Origin: Hydractinia symbiolongicarpus
Taxonomy: Eukaryota; Cnidaria; Hydrozoa; Anthoathecata; Hydractiniidae
Reading direction: 5' to 3'
Length of the DNA stretch: 64,000 nt
Assembly: GCF_029227915.1 (NCBI RefSeq)
Contig: NC_079884.1
Coordinates: 12,026,001-12,090,000 of the forward strand
In this document: positions 23,267 to 37,231 of the stretch, piece after piece
How the letters are laid out: the number at the start of each line of letters is the position of its first letter
Position numbering within the stretch: the first letter of the stretch is position 1
Position numbers and translations under genes: made by a program
The notes under the pieces: model-generated
Seen by the model: the letters and a program-made list of their open reading frames with translations, nothing else
What the model was told of the DNA's origin: nothing
The model's database searches: none

Positions 23267-26200
23267 ATGATGTCTGACATCGCTCGACAGCAAAAAGTTG
23301 CTTCTGCTAAAAAGAAAGTATGTTCTCCATAAGTATAGCTTCTTCATAATTTTGTAAAATCAGTTGTGGTGCAGCGAGCTAGCCAGGCCAAGAAATTTTG
23401 ATGATTTTTCGTTGCCCTAAATTTCACAGTTAGGGTATAGACCGCACAACTATTTGGTGTTTGATTCTCAATAACTGGCTCTAAGTTTTGACACAATTTT
23501 TGACATAAAAGTCGAAGAACTATGACTAGTTGTCATAAATATGTTGTGTTCGCATCCTTAAGACCCCGCAAAAATGAGTCGGTCGGGCGTATTTTTTTCC
23601 TGTAAACTGTCATCAGCAGCCACAGTAGATTAATTTTTGTGAGTTTTTGTCAATTTTGCATAAATTAGTTCTGGCGAAAAATATTTTCTTTTTGAAAAAT
23701 TTCTTGTGAAATTTTTTCCTGGTCTTTTTCCGACTTACCGACTCAGGCTTTTATTACCAAAAGTGAGTCGGTCGGAGGACACGAACACAACATATTTTTG
23801 ATGATGGGCTAAATGAACTTAAAGCAACTTATGGTCTTAAACAACTGAGAACTTTAGCTAGCGTTTTATTTAAATTGCGAGACCTTGGCTTCATTTATGA
23901 AGGATAATTAATCAATTTTTGTTGCTGTAATGTCTCTAAAGAACGTACAGCATTTATCAGTAAACAACACAGCTTTATGCTATGGTTTCCGCCATATTGT
24001 ATATTTCCAGCTATAACTCTTAGCCTTACAAAATAGTCAAAGCAAAGTGGATATGAACGGAGATATGATTTCCGAGTGGAACGAACGGACATCACAGTTG
24101 CTCTGTTTTGATCTACAAAGGTTGAACTGGGCTCTCAAAAAATCGATTCATCCTAAATAGCCGTTGTGGCGCTTAATTTGAAGATTCTTATCATAAGCAG
24201 TAAACTTTTACTCAGCAGTGACAAAAGCATGACAAAAAACGTTTATCTGAATTGATTCAATATTTGTTTCGTTTTAGCAATATATATAGAGAGCTATAGC
24301 TTTCTTATTCAAAAACTTCCTAGAAATATTGCAATGCAACACCACTTCTAAATAAAAACCCATGCTGAGTTGTTGTTTTTATGAAAAATTGTAGCTATGT
24401 TTTTTGTGAGCTTTGTCCAACGATATTTTACTATCCTGCTCCAAGGTCTTTTAGTTGGCTTATATCAAATCAAGAGATTGATTTTTCTCAGTTCTGATAA
24501 AATATTTAGGCTGAATTTTAGAATACACACAGAGAAATTTAAAATAAAACTGAAACACAGCAATCGCCATTCATACCATTAAGCATTACCAAACCATTGT
24601 TTCTATGTTAATGCTGAACTGAAAAATATTGCGCAATAAATATATATCTTATTAAAAAACAAAAATGTAGATTTATGAGTACCTGGAAAATTTATATTTA
24701 TTTTATCTTTAGAAAATTTAATTTGCTTTTATATCCAATAACTAATTTTGTAAAATTAACAGAACTTTGGAAACGAATAATAAGCAATACGTATTTTAAC
24801 CACAGTATTCTTAAATATTGTTGAAAACACATGAAAACCAAATTTATTTTGTTAGGAGTTATTTTGTCTGCTTAAATATTATTAGTTATGTCTTTTGCAA
24901 GCGAGTAAAAAATGCTTGGATGCCCACTCATGTCTAGGTAGAAATATATTTCAAGATAGTAAAATAAAAAAAGGCTTATTTGTCCAGCTCATTGACTAGT
25001 AACAAATTGCAATTGCCAGGTGGTTTTCTTTTTTTTCGCATATTAAATTTACCTACTAAACATAAAATTTGCAATTCAAATTTTAATATTTTAAAAATAT
25101 CTGCCGCACCTAATTTTATTTTCGGTATTTTGAATATTTCTTTATTGTCGCAAAGTATTCAACAAGTGAAGGTGTATCATTACATGTTTGCGAGTTTTAC
25201 AATATAGTGAATTTAACCTATTGTTTGAAAGCGCTAACGATAACAAAAGCTTTTTATATTTTTGAATGAATGGACATTCTTTATACTTCACATCAAATAG
25301 TTTTGATAATTTTTAATCACATTAAAAATAGTAGTTTTGATTGCTCTTAGATATTTTGTATAACAAAATTCAGAGATTTTTCTGTTTGTAGGGGCATTCT
25401 CTCTTCATTTTAGAACGAAATGCAGTAATTATCCCATTTCTTTATTCAAAAAATATCAAAGTTTGTTTTGCTACATTAAAGCGCGATTGTATGGAGCTTA
25501 AACATACTATGTTTTATTCTAAAATCACTCAAACAATGCGATCGTATGGAGCCTAAACAACGTCACATTTTGTTTCAAAATCATGAAAACCAGATCATAT
25601 AGAGTTTAAACAATGTTGTATTTTGTTCAATGTAAACTTTGTGGGTGAAAAAATCGCAGAAAAATTATCTTTTAGTATTTAATTTAAACCCTGCAAAGCA
25701 TATTGGATTTTTTTTAATTTTACTTGTGAGGAAATTCATATTACTTTCTACCCTGGCAGCAGAGATTTGAAAACCTGCTGGTAAAGACATATTGTTTTAT
25801 TTGAGGCTGTAAGGTCTCCAAAGCATGCTTTGAATGGAGAACTAACTAAAAAACCTATATGTGTGTTTTGTGTGAAACATTCTTACTTATTATGAAAACA
25901 ACACAGGATTAAACGTTTAACATTTTTGCACTAGATTTTTTTCCTCAAGGCATCAATATTTATTTTATGAAACAAAAGCTAACCTGGTGATTTAAAACTA
26001 AATTATACCAATGTTATCATTATTCTATTATTCATTATTCTTATTTTTATGTTAATCTAATTTCAGTAACACACATAATTTAAATCACCAATCTGTTGCC
26101 TAAAGTAATTTTTGTCAACATATAGCTTGTGTTTTTATCATTTCTACTCAACTTACAAAAAATCTGAAGAAATTTGAATTTGTTTTGTTGTTAAAGAGGT

Positions 26201-29200
26201 GAAGTAACAATATTAGTAATTTTAATTTTTGTGATTTTGTAATTTCGTTGTCTTTCTTTAATTAAAAATAATAATTTGCCCTTGTAATTCTCTGCAGGAA
26301 GTTATTAAAATTAGTGTTGTTTTTATTTTATTGAGTATTTAGATTTTAATAAAAAATGTTTACTATATATGGAACATTTTTTTAGCTGAAAAAGTTTCAA
26401 AAAGGGCGATCTCCAGTTAATGGACAGATATCACAAAATGAAGAACTGGTATATACATTTAATATTTAAATTATTTCTTTGTTTTCTATCTTAAGAAGAA
26501 ACAACAGACCCACACAATCAAACTTTATAATATTTTATGTTGTGATGGTGATTATCATATGGTATTAGTTTTATTATCCTTTTTACCATTTAATTTTTTG
26601 TCAACACAGTAAGTAGGATATGTATAAGTGTATTGACAGATGCATTTACAGTGGTTTCTTTTCCCTTTCTTTCTGCTTTTATTACATAATACAAATTTGG
26701 CGCTGTTTTAACATTTAACATTTATTTTTAAGGGAAAAGAAATTTTAAGAGGCATACAAAAGTAAGTTCCATTATTATAAACTCAGATGACAAAAACTGG
26801 ATGAGTGTAGTTGTTTATATACAAAAATTATTGCCACAGAAAAAGTTGTCTTCTCTTTTGTGTGACACTGTGCACTGTTTAGCACATAATATTTGGTGCC
26901 TTTTCGTCGTTTCTGTTTCATCATTTTAAAAATAAGTTTGCAAATGAAAATATCATTAAAAAACTTGTTTTGACTGGTTGGTTTAAAATTTTGTGAAACT
27001 AAACCTATTTTTTTGAAAACCAACAACTTTTTTAAAACTAAGGCAGACATAATTTCGATCAAACTCTGAAATCAAATAAAAAAATGGGTAATTTATTATG
27101 AGGAATGCAAAAAACACACAGAGTTTCGTATTCATCTCCATGAACAGAAGTAAATACTTTTACAATATATATACACATAATGCAGATAAATTTATTTAAG
27201 GCTAAGGCTAAAGCAAGTTTCAAATATTTTAAGACAGTTTTGTTTACGCATTCAGATTAGATTTCTCCCAAATCTGCTAAATTGTTTTTGGGTTATCCCC
27301 TGCGTATCTAATCACACATAAGTTTAAAAATTTATTAATTTTTGACTTCAAAGGTTGTGAAAAGCTAAATTTAATTTGTTGTTTTAAAGTGTGAAAAACA
27401 TACAAGAAAGTGTACTCTACCAGCATTGTAATATTAACTTATATTAGTACTCTTCTAAGGTTATTTATATGTTCAACAATTTTTTTTGTTTTATCTTTAG
27501 TAATCACATTTTCAAAACTCCACCATTGATCATATCTAATAACAAGGTTTGTATGTTAGTAGTTAAAACACCTCTTTACTACATTTTTTGTTTAAAGTTT
27601 TCTCATCCATTAAAATAAGTATGGATCGCAGGTGGTCTTAAATTACACACTCAGTATATTACTACCAGTTTCTAAGTTTTTTGGTCTTAAAGTTATAAGT
27701 GCGTTGTAATGGCTTTGTTAATTTTAGTTAAAATATTTACGCTAAATAAAGTTATTGACCCCAAATTATTGTTTATTAACGTCGTGACATTTTATTTGTC
27801 GATTAGCATTTAAGACATCCATTTTTCTGCGACCCAAAGAAAATTGAACACATCCACTGACTGTCACAGACTTGGGGTATTGTTCTATGAGGTTAAAAAG
27901 TATGAGTAAGTATGTACTGCATGACAAATTTGCATATACATGTATATTGTAATTTATAGACGAACCATGATACGCCTAAATCCAACAGACCTAATCAACT
28001 TCAAGTAAACCAAAAGTTAAATTTTTCAAACAATGATACACCACCATTGAGGAGTGTATCGCCAGTTCCTAATTATGACAATAACGCACAAGTTAACAAT
28101 TCAAGTGGAACGGTTCCAGGGATGCAAATGGTGAGTCTAATTCGAAAATGTAAAAAGATACAATTATAAATCTTCTAAGCTTTTCGTACATTCTGTAAAA
28201 AATGAATTAGATTAGATTTGATCAGATTTATTGATAAAAACAATTTTATGCTTTTAGTTAAATGGAAGCGTTCCTCATGACAATAAGGTAAGTTCTTTTC
28301 TGTACATACTGGAATTTTTTTATGCAAAAGAATGACTGATGGTACTTTTTTTCAGACTGAAGAACTAAACCAACAGATTACATCATATAAGCGATCTAAC
28401 AAACAACTGGGGAATCAAGTCAATGATCAACGTAAACAGATTATACAATTACAAGAACGTTTAAAAAAAGAAGACAGTTCGTCACAGAAATTAGTTGAGC
28501 AAAGAGCATTAAAGGAACAGCTTGAAGTGCACATTCAAACAATAGGAATATTAGTGTCAGAGAAAAGTGAACTTCAAACTAATGTAGCAAGTATACAAAA
28601 GAAACTTTCATCGAAAGAAAACGAAATTTTAGAAATTAATAATCAGTTAAAAACTTTACGGCAATATGTCTTGGATTTAGAAAAGAATATATCTCAGTAT
28701 AAAACTACAGAGGGACAATGGATACAGGTTAGTATGATAGTCACACTTCATTAAATTAATATATGTAACACTCGTGGAGACTTTTGAAAACTGACTTTTT
28801 GTCATACTCTGAGAAACTCATAGGTTTTCTAAAAAGATAAGCATTTCTCCTGGAAAATTGTTGCACAAAAAATTTATTTTGTAAAACTCCTACGTGAATT
28901 AACTCTTTCATAAATCCTAAACCTGTTGACATTGATTCCAGACATTTGAAAAAAAACTACATTTACTTTTAAACTGCTGAGAACCTTTGATTTTAAAAGC
29001 TTTGGACTTCTCCTTATTGTTGTATCTATTTGTTGTACACATCTGTTGGTATGGTGCCTACCTTAAATAGAAACTTCCCCTGGAAATATTAAAAAAAACT
29101 CCTGGAATCTCCTGGTATTTTTTAAAAAAGAGTGACAACCTTGTGGAATTATGTCAGTATGTCTGGATAGATTTCAAAAAGTCCAATATTAAAAGCTAAT

Positions 29201-32200
29201 TATTTTTTAAGGCTAATAAAGATGTTGCCCTGGAAAGAGACAAAGCAAGTACCAAATTATATGAAGTCAAGTAAGAATTTTTTTATTATTCATCTTTGTT
29301 AGGAAATAATTATGTTGTGTGGAAACATGATTTTATACCCAATGTTTTAGTCATGAAAAAGAAGACCTTCAACTACAAAACTCTGAACTGCATTCTAAGC
29401 TACAAATGAAAGTAGAGGAGTGTACATTACTGTTAAGTCAAGTCAATGAACTACACACCAAACTACAGAAGGGAGACTTGATGGTTCAACAGGTGTGATA
29501 TAAAGGCTCTTTGCAAGACCCTCTTTATTATGACTCCCTTTAACTCTTCAAGTTTGTGATGTTTTTTTTAAACCTTAGCTTTCTGCAAATGGTGTTGATC
29601 CAGTTGCTGTAACAAAATGGCACACGGAAAAAGAGGAATTGACAGGGCTCCTAAATGAGGTATTAAATGTATTTTTTTTATACATCTTTTTTTGTCTTTG
29701 TATATTAGACTGGTATATACAGTTTTTTTTGTCCTTGCTAAACTCTAATTATACTATGATTTTATGTCTTGTAGCAAAAAGACATTGTTCAGAGATTGGT
29801 TTCAGACAAAGCAGAATTACTGGAGAAACAAAACGATGTCCAAAGTCATTATGATGTTCAGATTGAGCAGTTAAAAAACAAGGTTGGAATCCTAATGCTT
29901 TTTTCTTCACTTATCTAACTTAATTTTATTAAAATGTCTCTTACATTCAATGGAAGGATTCTGTTTTTAGGATTTTTTTCTTTTGTTTTGCTTATTGTTG
30001 AACTGCAGGCATTAACTCAAGCACTTCTCTTTATTTAGATAAATTCCCTTGAAGGTGAAAATTTATCACTGATAGAAAAAGCAAATGCATTGACAGAAAA
30101 TCTTGAAATCATTCAAAAGCAATTAGGTAACGTTCATATGTATATAATATATTTTTCTAAAGAGTTTCAATAGGTAAAAACTAACTTTATTAAGCTTAAA
30201 ATTTATTTGTCTCTAGACTTAAAAGCAGATTATGTTCCTCCACAAGTTGAAGTACCAACAGAACAAAACACTGTGCAAAACGAGGAACACGAAAAGGTCA
30301 AGAAGGAGAAACTATCTTTGGAGAAGGAATTAGATATTCAAATTAATGAAAACAGAAGACTAGGACGCGTTGTTTTTGAGCAAAATGTCAAAATTGAAGA
30401 ATTGGAATCTAGCATAGGACGCCTAAATGCAGAAAAAACGGACAAGTTGTCATTGTTGGATCAAATACAGGCAGACAAAGAAACTATTAGCAGGGCATTG
30501 CAGCAAAATAAAAGTTTAAAGGAACAATTAGAGGAACTTGAACAAGGTTTTGTTAAAATGGTAATTCTCTTACTTTTTAACAGTAAAACTCCTTTATTGA
30601 CTGCCTGGGTTGCTTCATAGATTTTTTAATATTTATAAGATATATTTAAAGATAATATAATATATAGCAGTGAAGGTCTCAGCATACTGTTGTCAGCAGC
30701 GGGAATCCATTAATAAAACAATAGATATTGATCTGAGGCAAGTGTTAGATGTAGATTTTTCTGCTTCAAAAAATGGTTAGAGAATTGCAGTAAAAAAAGC
30801 TGAACCAACTTTTATGTTTTAATATTTCATTTTCTGTTCTTTGTTACAGTCGAACAGTAGTGCTGATTTAACCGATAAGTTGGATGCTGAGCAGCGTGGT
30901 AATAAAGATGTCGCTACGAAATTAAGTGATGTGCAAGTTGAACTAGAAGAGACTAAGATTAAGGTATGCGCTGCATGGATTTTTCGTTTTGGTTTGTGTT
31001 GTCTTTTTACTTTTGTTTTTGTAATAGACTTCAGCAGAGTCTATCAAACTTAAATGTGTGCTAATCTATCAACAAATATAAAACGTTTTATTTTTGTTTT
31101 AATTTGCAGTCTGTTTTAAAACTTTGTTCTTTTTGTAGCTGAACGACAAAAGTAAGACCTGTGAGAATTTAGATAAAGAACTGCAAAGATTTAAAACAGA
31201 AGTACATCATGTTCAAATGAAGGTAGAGCTGTTTTTTTATTTGTTTGTTTGTTTCTTCATCTGCTGTCCGTCGTCCGTTCTTTTGTGTGTTGTTATGTTT
31301 AGCAGTTCTCTAGACAGAACTGTATGTATGTGATTTTAGTTAGCAGAAAAAGAAATGGACATTGATTTGTTAAGTACAGAGTTGGAAACTGTCAAAAACG
31401 ATTTATCTCATGCAGTAAGTAGCTAAGATTCTTTTTTACCCAAGATTCTTTTTTACCCAAGATTCTTTTTTACCCAAGTTCTCTAGATGGGGAATTTTCC
31501 TCAGCAAAAAAATGTTTACAAATTTCTTATCGACTTGTTCTGTGATTTTAGTCTTCTGGTGAATCAAGCCGACATTCAAACCCAGTTTCAGATAATATTA
31601 TGCAAGAATTACACTCAGCTCATGTAAGTGCTACAGGATTAACCTTAATTATGGCACTGGTGGTCACAGCTTTAATGTGAACATCAATTTGCTCACCATT
31701 TTCAAAAGAAACCTACCAGAGAAGAAAAATCTAAACATTTTTTTTTTGTTTAACCTACATTTTCCAATTTGCACCTAACACCTAATAATTTCTACACGTT
31801 GGCCGATTCTAAATAAATTTCTTGTTAATGTTTTAGAATACCATAAATAATCTTTCACATGAGAATTCAAAATTAAAAGAAACCGTCGAAAGCTTACAGA
31901 CATCGCTACAAACTTCAACAGTTAATCGTAAGTAGATACTAAACCCTGCAGTTATTTAAAATGTCAAAAAAAACATGAAAAAGAATATGGAAATGTTTTG
32001 TTAAAAAAGATTGTGTTTGTTTATAAATATGTATTGATTTGTCTGCAAAAGGGAAGAATTATGTTTATGAAATCTTACAGTGATCGTGGGTTTGTTTTAT
32101 CAGATTTTTTAAAAATGCCATTGCCACTGTCAAATTCTTATAGCGGTTAAACATTTACTTTTCAGTGGATGGTAGTCTTTACCCTGGGCGACAAATCGAC

Positions 32201-34686
32201 AGCAAGCACTTCTCGCAGTCACCACCACCTAACCACAATGTTGAGGAAGGTGAAGAAGAAGTAGAGGAAGAAGAAGAGAGTTTGACGGACGAAGAACTTC
32301 ACGCCAGAAGTTGGGAAGAGTTAGATGATGACTCGGATGAGATGAGTGAAAGTGTTGCATTAAGAATTACTGAAGCTGAAGTGCGTTTGCTATTTTAGTA
32401 TTTATATTTTTTGTGATCAATTTTATTTGGTTGCTTAAGTTAGTAACGATACCTGAAAAATATAAGGGAAAGCTTCATAAATTTGGTATTTACTTAGTGG
32501 TCATGGGGATTTAGCAGATTGAACAAAATGCTGGGAATAATTTTGCAGACGTTAAAGTCACAGCTAGAAGTTAAATAAAGAGACTAATGAGCTATTTAAA
32601 GCAATTTTAACAATTTACATTGAAAACTTAAATATTACATTACATATTACATTTTCTGTAACCATGCATGATGTTTCAATCAAATACAAGGCATATACCC
32701 TGCATTTTCAACCTCGGCTAATTCATCTAAGAGTACTTTGCAGTCAAAAAAGGGAATTACGGCCTGCATTTCCATTCTTCTCAGTAAGCTCGTCGAGTTA
32801 TCAGCTTCTTTCAAGAAGTAAACGTGTCTTTTTTAGGTGAACGAAATGCAGTACAGTTTAAAACAGCTGCAAGAAGAACGCTCCAAAATCTTATTTCTGC
32901 TTCAAGAAGAACGCGAGAAAGTGGTAGTTGCAACCGATAGGATGGAAGAACATCTGGAGTTGCAGGTACAACAACAACTGAAACAACGCGAGCGAGAACT
33001 GCAGGAGCATTTCTATGAACAAACAGAAGCTCTGCAACACAAGGTGCAGTCGTTGCAGGAAGCGTTGGAAGTGATGAGGAAGAATGAAGACATTGCTGAT
33101 TTTGATATGACCAGTGATGGTATCACAATGCCCTTACTTAAAACTGCATTTATGCAACTACAGGTAGAGAATTCATTTGTTCCTTACAATCAAATACCCA
33201 TCCACTCATTAAAGAAATTTTTAATTATAAATAGCAATTGTTCGAACTTTTAACGGCAGAAGTAGAAGAGTGAGAGTGCGATTCTCACTGAAAATACAGA
33301 TATTGTACGGATTGCATATTTTCTTTTCACTCTGTATATTGTATTTTTTTTCACAGAAACACGACAGGGTAGTCAGATCTCCAAAAATCTCCTGAATAAT
33401 GTAATAAATTTTCTAAGTGCTTAGTTTTAAAATTAGATTAACTAGTAGTTATGCCAGAAAAGACCTTCATTATCAACGAGATCCTAAAATTTTTTAAAAA
33501 TCTAAAATATGGAATGGTTTTTATACCTGTTTAAAATTTTGACCTGAAAACTATATTCCCCTAAAATTTTCTTAAATAAAGATTTTTTTAGATGTGTGAC
33601 CACATAAAATGGAAACCAGTAAACTTTCTTATTCCTTATTCTTGGTTACTATAGAAACGTTACAAAGATGCCATGGATGGCAAGGCGCAACTTTCCGATC
33701 GTATCGACCAATTAGAACATGTGAACATGCAGCTTGAAAACGAAACTGAAACCATAGGCGAATACATTGCACTCTATCAAACTCAAAGACAAGCGTTGAA
33801 AGCTAAATTCTCAGAAAAAGACCAAATTATTACCCAGCTGTCGAACGAACATGGACGTATGCAGGTGGGCGGTTTTGTAAACCAGCTTGTTTAATGATAA
33901 AAATTAAGCAGAAGTAGACAGAAACGAGTCCAGTCTCTTGGAACTTTGTATATCTACCCCATTTAATGTTCCTGCATCTCAGTACATGATATTAATATTA
34001 AGAAATTATTTCTCTTATAATGGGTTAAGTTTTGTGTTAATGTCTTCCTTTAACTGAAAAGCTGTTGGAATGTATTTGCTTGTAACAGGGGTCAATCGTA
34101 ATAAACTGTACTAGACGAGTCGATATTAAATGGCACAACAGAAAACAGAAACCTCGTGTTCTTAAATCAACAAACACGCTCTTTGTTTTTTTTACGAAAA
34201 GGCAAGACTTTTCTGAACTAACAAAAGGTGTGATATAGAGTTGTGTCTTTAAGATTTTTATGTCTAATGTTTCAGACGAAGGTGGCGCAACTTCATCAAC
34301 TTGTTATGCAAATGTTATCCGAAAGGTCTGGGTTCGAAAGTAAAAACAAGCAGCTACAAGAACTAGTAAACCGTAGGTTGGCCTTTCAAACTGGAGAATC
34401 CAGTGAAGAAGAAGTACCTAAACTACAGTACAATTTAGATAACTTGTTCGGACAAATGACTCTTACTCCTGATGAGGAGAATGAGCTCGTTAAAGACAAT
34501 ATTACGGTTGCCGAAGATATACGAAACGATACTTCAAACGACCAAACAACACAGCAGATTCTTCAAATATTTGAGCAGCTTGAAACGACGGGTGAAGGTT
34601 ATCAACACGGCTGGCTGTCTCCCGCGGCTAGGAAACATGACTTTAAGCCGTGCAAAAATTGCAGCTCCACTGCGTTGTATCTATAA
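23267..34686 (+). CDS. GOLGA2: Golgin subfamily A member 2 (GM130), cis-Golgi tether
   Basis: Complete gene of 22 coding exons with consistent phases: 23267-23317, 26386-26448, 26733-26761, 27501-27546, 27960-28130, 28258-28287, 28356-28727, 29212-29270, 29351-29492, 29579-29659, 29775-29882, 30039-30126, 30217-30560, 30850-30963, 31139-31222, 31340-31414, 31552-31623, 31837-31927, 32166-32380, 32837-33163, 33655-33864, 34276-34686. The product is 1060 residues (human about 1000). The N-terminus, SAKKKLKKFQKG, matches the basic segment that binds p115 and importin-alpha in GM130. Long coiled coils follow, with the hallmark blocks LEVHIQTIGILVSEKSELQT (near residue 188), ISRALQQNKSLKEQLEELEQ, an acidic stretch, ETETIGEYIALYQTQRQALK (near 885) and QTTQQILQIFEQLE. 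GM130 tethers vesicles and recruits GRASP65 at the cis-Golgi. The C-terminus CKNCSSTALYL ends in a hydrophobic residue, as a GRASP PDZ ligand should, with an added CxxC. A second ATG at 23270 is an alternative start. Confidence 0.97.
25483..25635. repeat. Three imperfect tandem units of about 54 nt in GM130 intron 1
   Basis: Units begin near 25483, 25538 and 25591 and share GCGATCGTATGGAGCCTAAA followed by TTTTGTTTCAAAATCA-like sequence, with substitutions and small indels. They lie in the 3.1-kb first intron. The function is unknown. Confidence 0.6.
31425..31475. repeat. Exact 17-bp triplet repeat in a GM130 intron
   Basis: AAGATTCTTTTTTACCC occurs three times head to tail (31425-31441, 31442-31458, 31459-31475) directly after the donor of the exon ending at 31414. 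It is probably a recent replication-slippage product. Confidence 0.9.
33269..33289. repeat. 7-bp hairpin resembling a tRNA T-arm
   Basis: AGTGAGA and TCTCACT enclose GTGCGAT in a GM130 intron. The shape resembles a decayed T-arm of a tRNA-derived SINE, but no other tRNA part is convincing. Confidence 0.25.
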
Positions 34687-37231
34687 AGCACGTTCGCGTT
34701 TGTAATGATTTTTTCGTGGAATTTTCTAAATTATTGTTGTACTATTTCGTAACTAAAATGTATTGTTGTTAAATAGTAGGAAGGCATGGCTCCGAACGTT
34801 TTTTTCTTAAAGATTATGCTATCATAAGTCTAGTACACATGTACATACTTTCTTCAAACTGAGAATATCATCGCGTTGTTGTGTTATGCATTGTTGAGCT
34901 TGTGAATGCAATTCACGAAAAAACGTCTCTCACTAAAGTATTACAGGGTGTTCACTTTGTCAACATTTTCAGGAATTTCAGCAATTTCTTTGTATGTCAG
35001 AAAAATGTCAGCAATTCTCTTTTTTAAATATATATCTTTACAAGTATCAAGATTGGGTCCCAAAAACTGGAAATGTCAAGAATTTTAGTCAAAAAATATA
35101 AAGAAAAATAAGTAGTTAATATTGAGTGGGCACCCTTTAATGGACACCCTATGTTTTTGTTAACTCATTTTTTTTTATGTTTATTAGCATATAAATAATT
35201 CTGGACGTAAATTTATTGGACGTGGATTTGTAATTTATAACTCGACGTTTAGAATACGACACATAATACGGTAGGCATGACAAAAAAGAAGTCTCGTAGG
35301 AAGTTTTCTCCTGCATAATATCGCCTTCTGATGCGAAGCAGAGAAGCAGAAAGTTCGGATTGGATAAAGAAAAGGCTCTTCTGTTTTTCCCATACGCGTC
35401 GGATTTTTTTTATTTTTTTTCACATTGGATAAAGTATATTTTGAATAAATTTACAAATTGTACAAATTTTCTGTTGCTTTCATGGCTTTGGAATTAAATA
35501 CATCATGGAGATATTTTGATCGTTTTTTTTTATTGTCTTAACCCTAAGTTAAGCTTTTGTGGGAGCCATTTAATAATTACGTAACGCCTAAGGAGTGGGG
35601 AAGTGTGTTCATTTTTGTTACGAATACGGATATTTCTAGTCATTTTGGAGTATGAGTTACATCTGTTACATGAAGGTTTTTGGTACTATAGAAAATAAAT
35701 AGATTTGAAATATTACATAACAAGGGGGTGAGTGGTACTAGTTACGATGCTTTACAAGGGGCGGGTGGGTGGTAAAAAATGGCAAATATGGGTGTTACGT
35801 AATTATTGAATGGTCCATTGGTACGTAGAAAAAACATGTGCGATTTAAACAAAGGCCATTCTCATTTTTTGTTATTAAGAGTGCCAAAAAACAACCTCGT
35901 TATTTTGTCTTGTTTTATACAGTAATGGCAAATCGAAATCCCAATATAAAAAAGACAATGAGCCATGAGAGCGAGGTTGCTATAAACGTGCAGTTAAGCA
36001 GCTGGCGAGTGTGACCAATGATGTTGAAATATCAACAGGACTCGTTGGTCCTAACTGAGGAAGGTTTTTCTGATATTATAATTACACAACCTTACGAACT
36101 AATTGCGATTTCTTGAAATAGAGTCTGGGAACGAAGTTGATCACTACATACTCTTAGTTTATTGATGGGAAGTTCCAACTAACCCTAGTAATAGGAAAAA
36201 GAACTACAATCATTGACAAAATTTATAGGCTGTCTGCTGAGTATTGAAGTTAAGCTAGATGACATTAAACGCGTCCGACATCTAAAGACAAAAATCTTGA
36301 AACATATACTTCTGCCTTGGAAGAATTACAAATGTTAAAGGTGCTAAAAACTTAGCAGACATGTTGTCTTAAGGCTGTTTTCCACTTCAAGAAAGTTTTC
36401 CACGGAACGGAACAGAAAAGCTTCTGAGCATGCATAGGGTTAGGGTTATTGTTTACATCACGTGAAGATAAAATTTTCTTGTCCGTTCCGTTTCGAGCAA
36501 AGTAAAATCGAGTCCAATTTTTTTATTTGCGTTGTGTACGGAAGGGACTTTTTAGCCAGTCAGATTAGTTTAAGTGTGTTTACATTCTCTTTTGAAATGT
36601 GCCCAATATTTTAAAGTGGAAATTACTAGCAGAAAATTTTCTCCTTTGTTCTGTTTTTGTCCGTGCCGTTCCTTTTCTTCTTCTCCCTTCCCTTTGTTAT
36701 ATTGAGTTAGCCTAAAGCGACATGAATTGGAATGAAGTTGAAATAATGCCTTAACATCGTAGAAGTACATATTAGAATTTTTCAGAGGTTTATTTTTCCT
36801 CACGATTGACGATTCACTGTAGAAAGTTTCGTCTACTAATCTCAACACACGCTTACATGTAATACTTTGTCTTTAAATATGCACGACAAACTCGTTTCCA
36901 GGGCATTTTTACCTTTGTGAAGAACGACTTGGGAGCAAAGAGACCCTAGGGACAAAAATTAAAAATGTATGCACAAATATTGTTGGGCACTGCACACATT
37001 TTGGATCTAGGTATTAATGCAGAAAAAAAGACAATTGGACAGACAATTGATATGTTTTATATGTTTTTTTCAGTCTGTAAAAATTTTTAAACAATTCATA
37101 TTCCTCATCCGCTTGGTGATGGTGGCTAGCGGATTTAGTTGTCGTAAACGGTGGCGGTGGCGGTGAGATGTGTGCATCCACGTGTGTATGTATCGATTGT
37201 CTTGGAAGTGATCTGCTTGCGTAAACAATGT
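34687..37231. other. Intergenic stretch downstream of GM130
   Basis: This should hold the GM130 3' UTR; the first good AATAAA after the stop is near 35445. It also contains the inverted-repeat element at 35566-35813. About 36.37-36.70 kb is a repeat-like segment with related CGGAACGGAACAG and CCGTTCCG sequences in opposite orientation, plus two TTAGGG units. No coding exon can be supported. Confidence 0.45.
35566..35813. mobile_element. MITE-like element with 20-bp terminal inverted repeats
   Basis: CCATTTAATAATTACGTAAC (35566-35585) and GTTACGTAATTATTGAATGG (35794-35813) are inverted with one mismatch. The 248-nt element has no open frame. Near its right side it has a G-rich run (GGGGCGGGTGGGTGG, about 35759-35773) that could form a quadruplex. 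A non-autonomous DNA transposon is the best explanation. Confidence 0.7.

Noticed and set aside
36436-36447. Two TTAGGG units, telomere-like
   Set aside because: Only two units inside a repeat-like segment; not evidence of an interstitial telomere.
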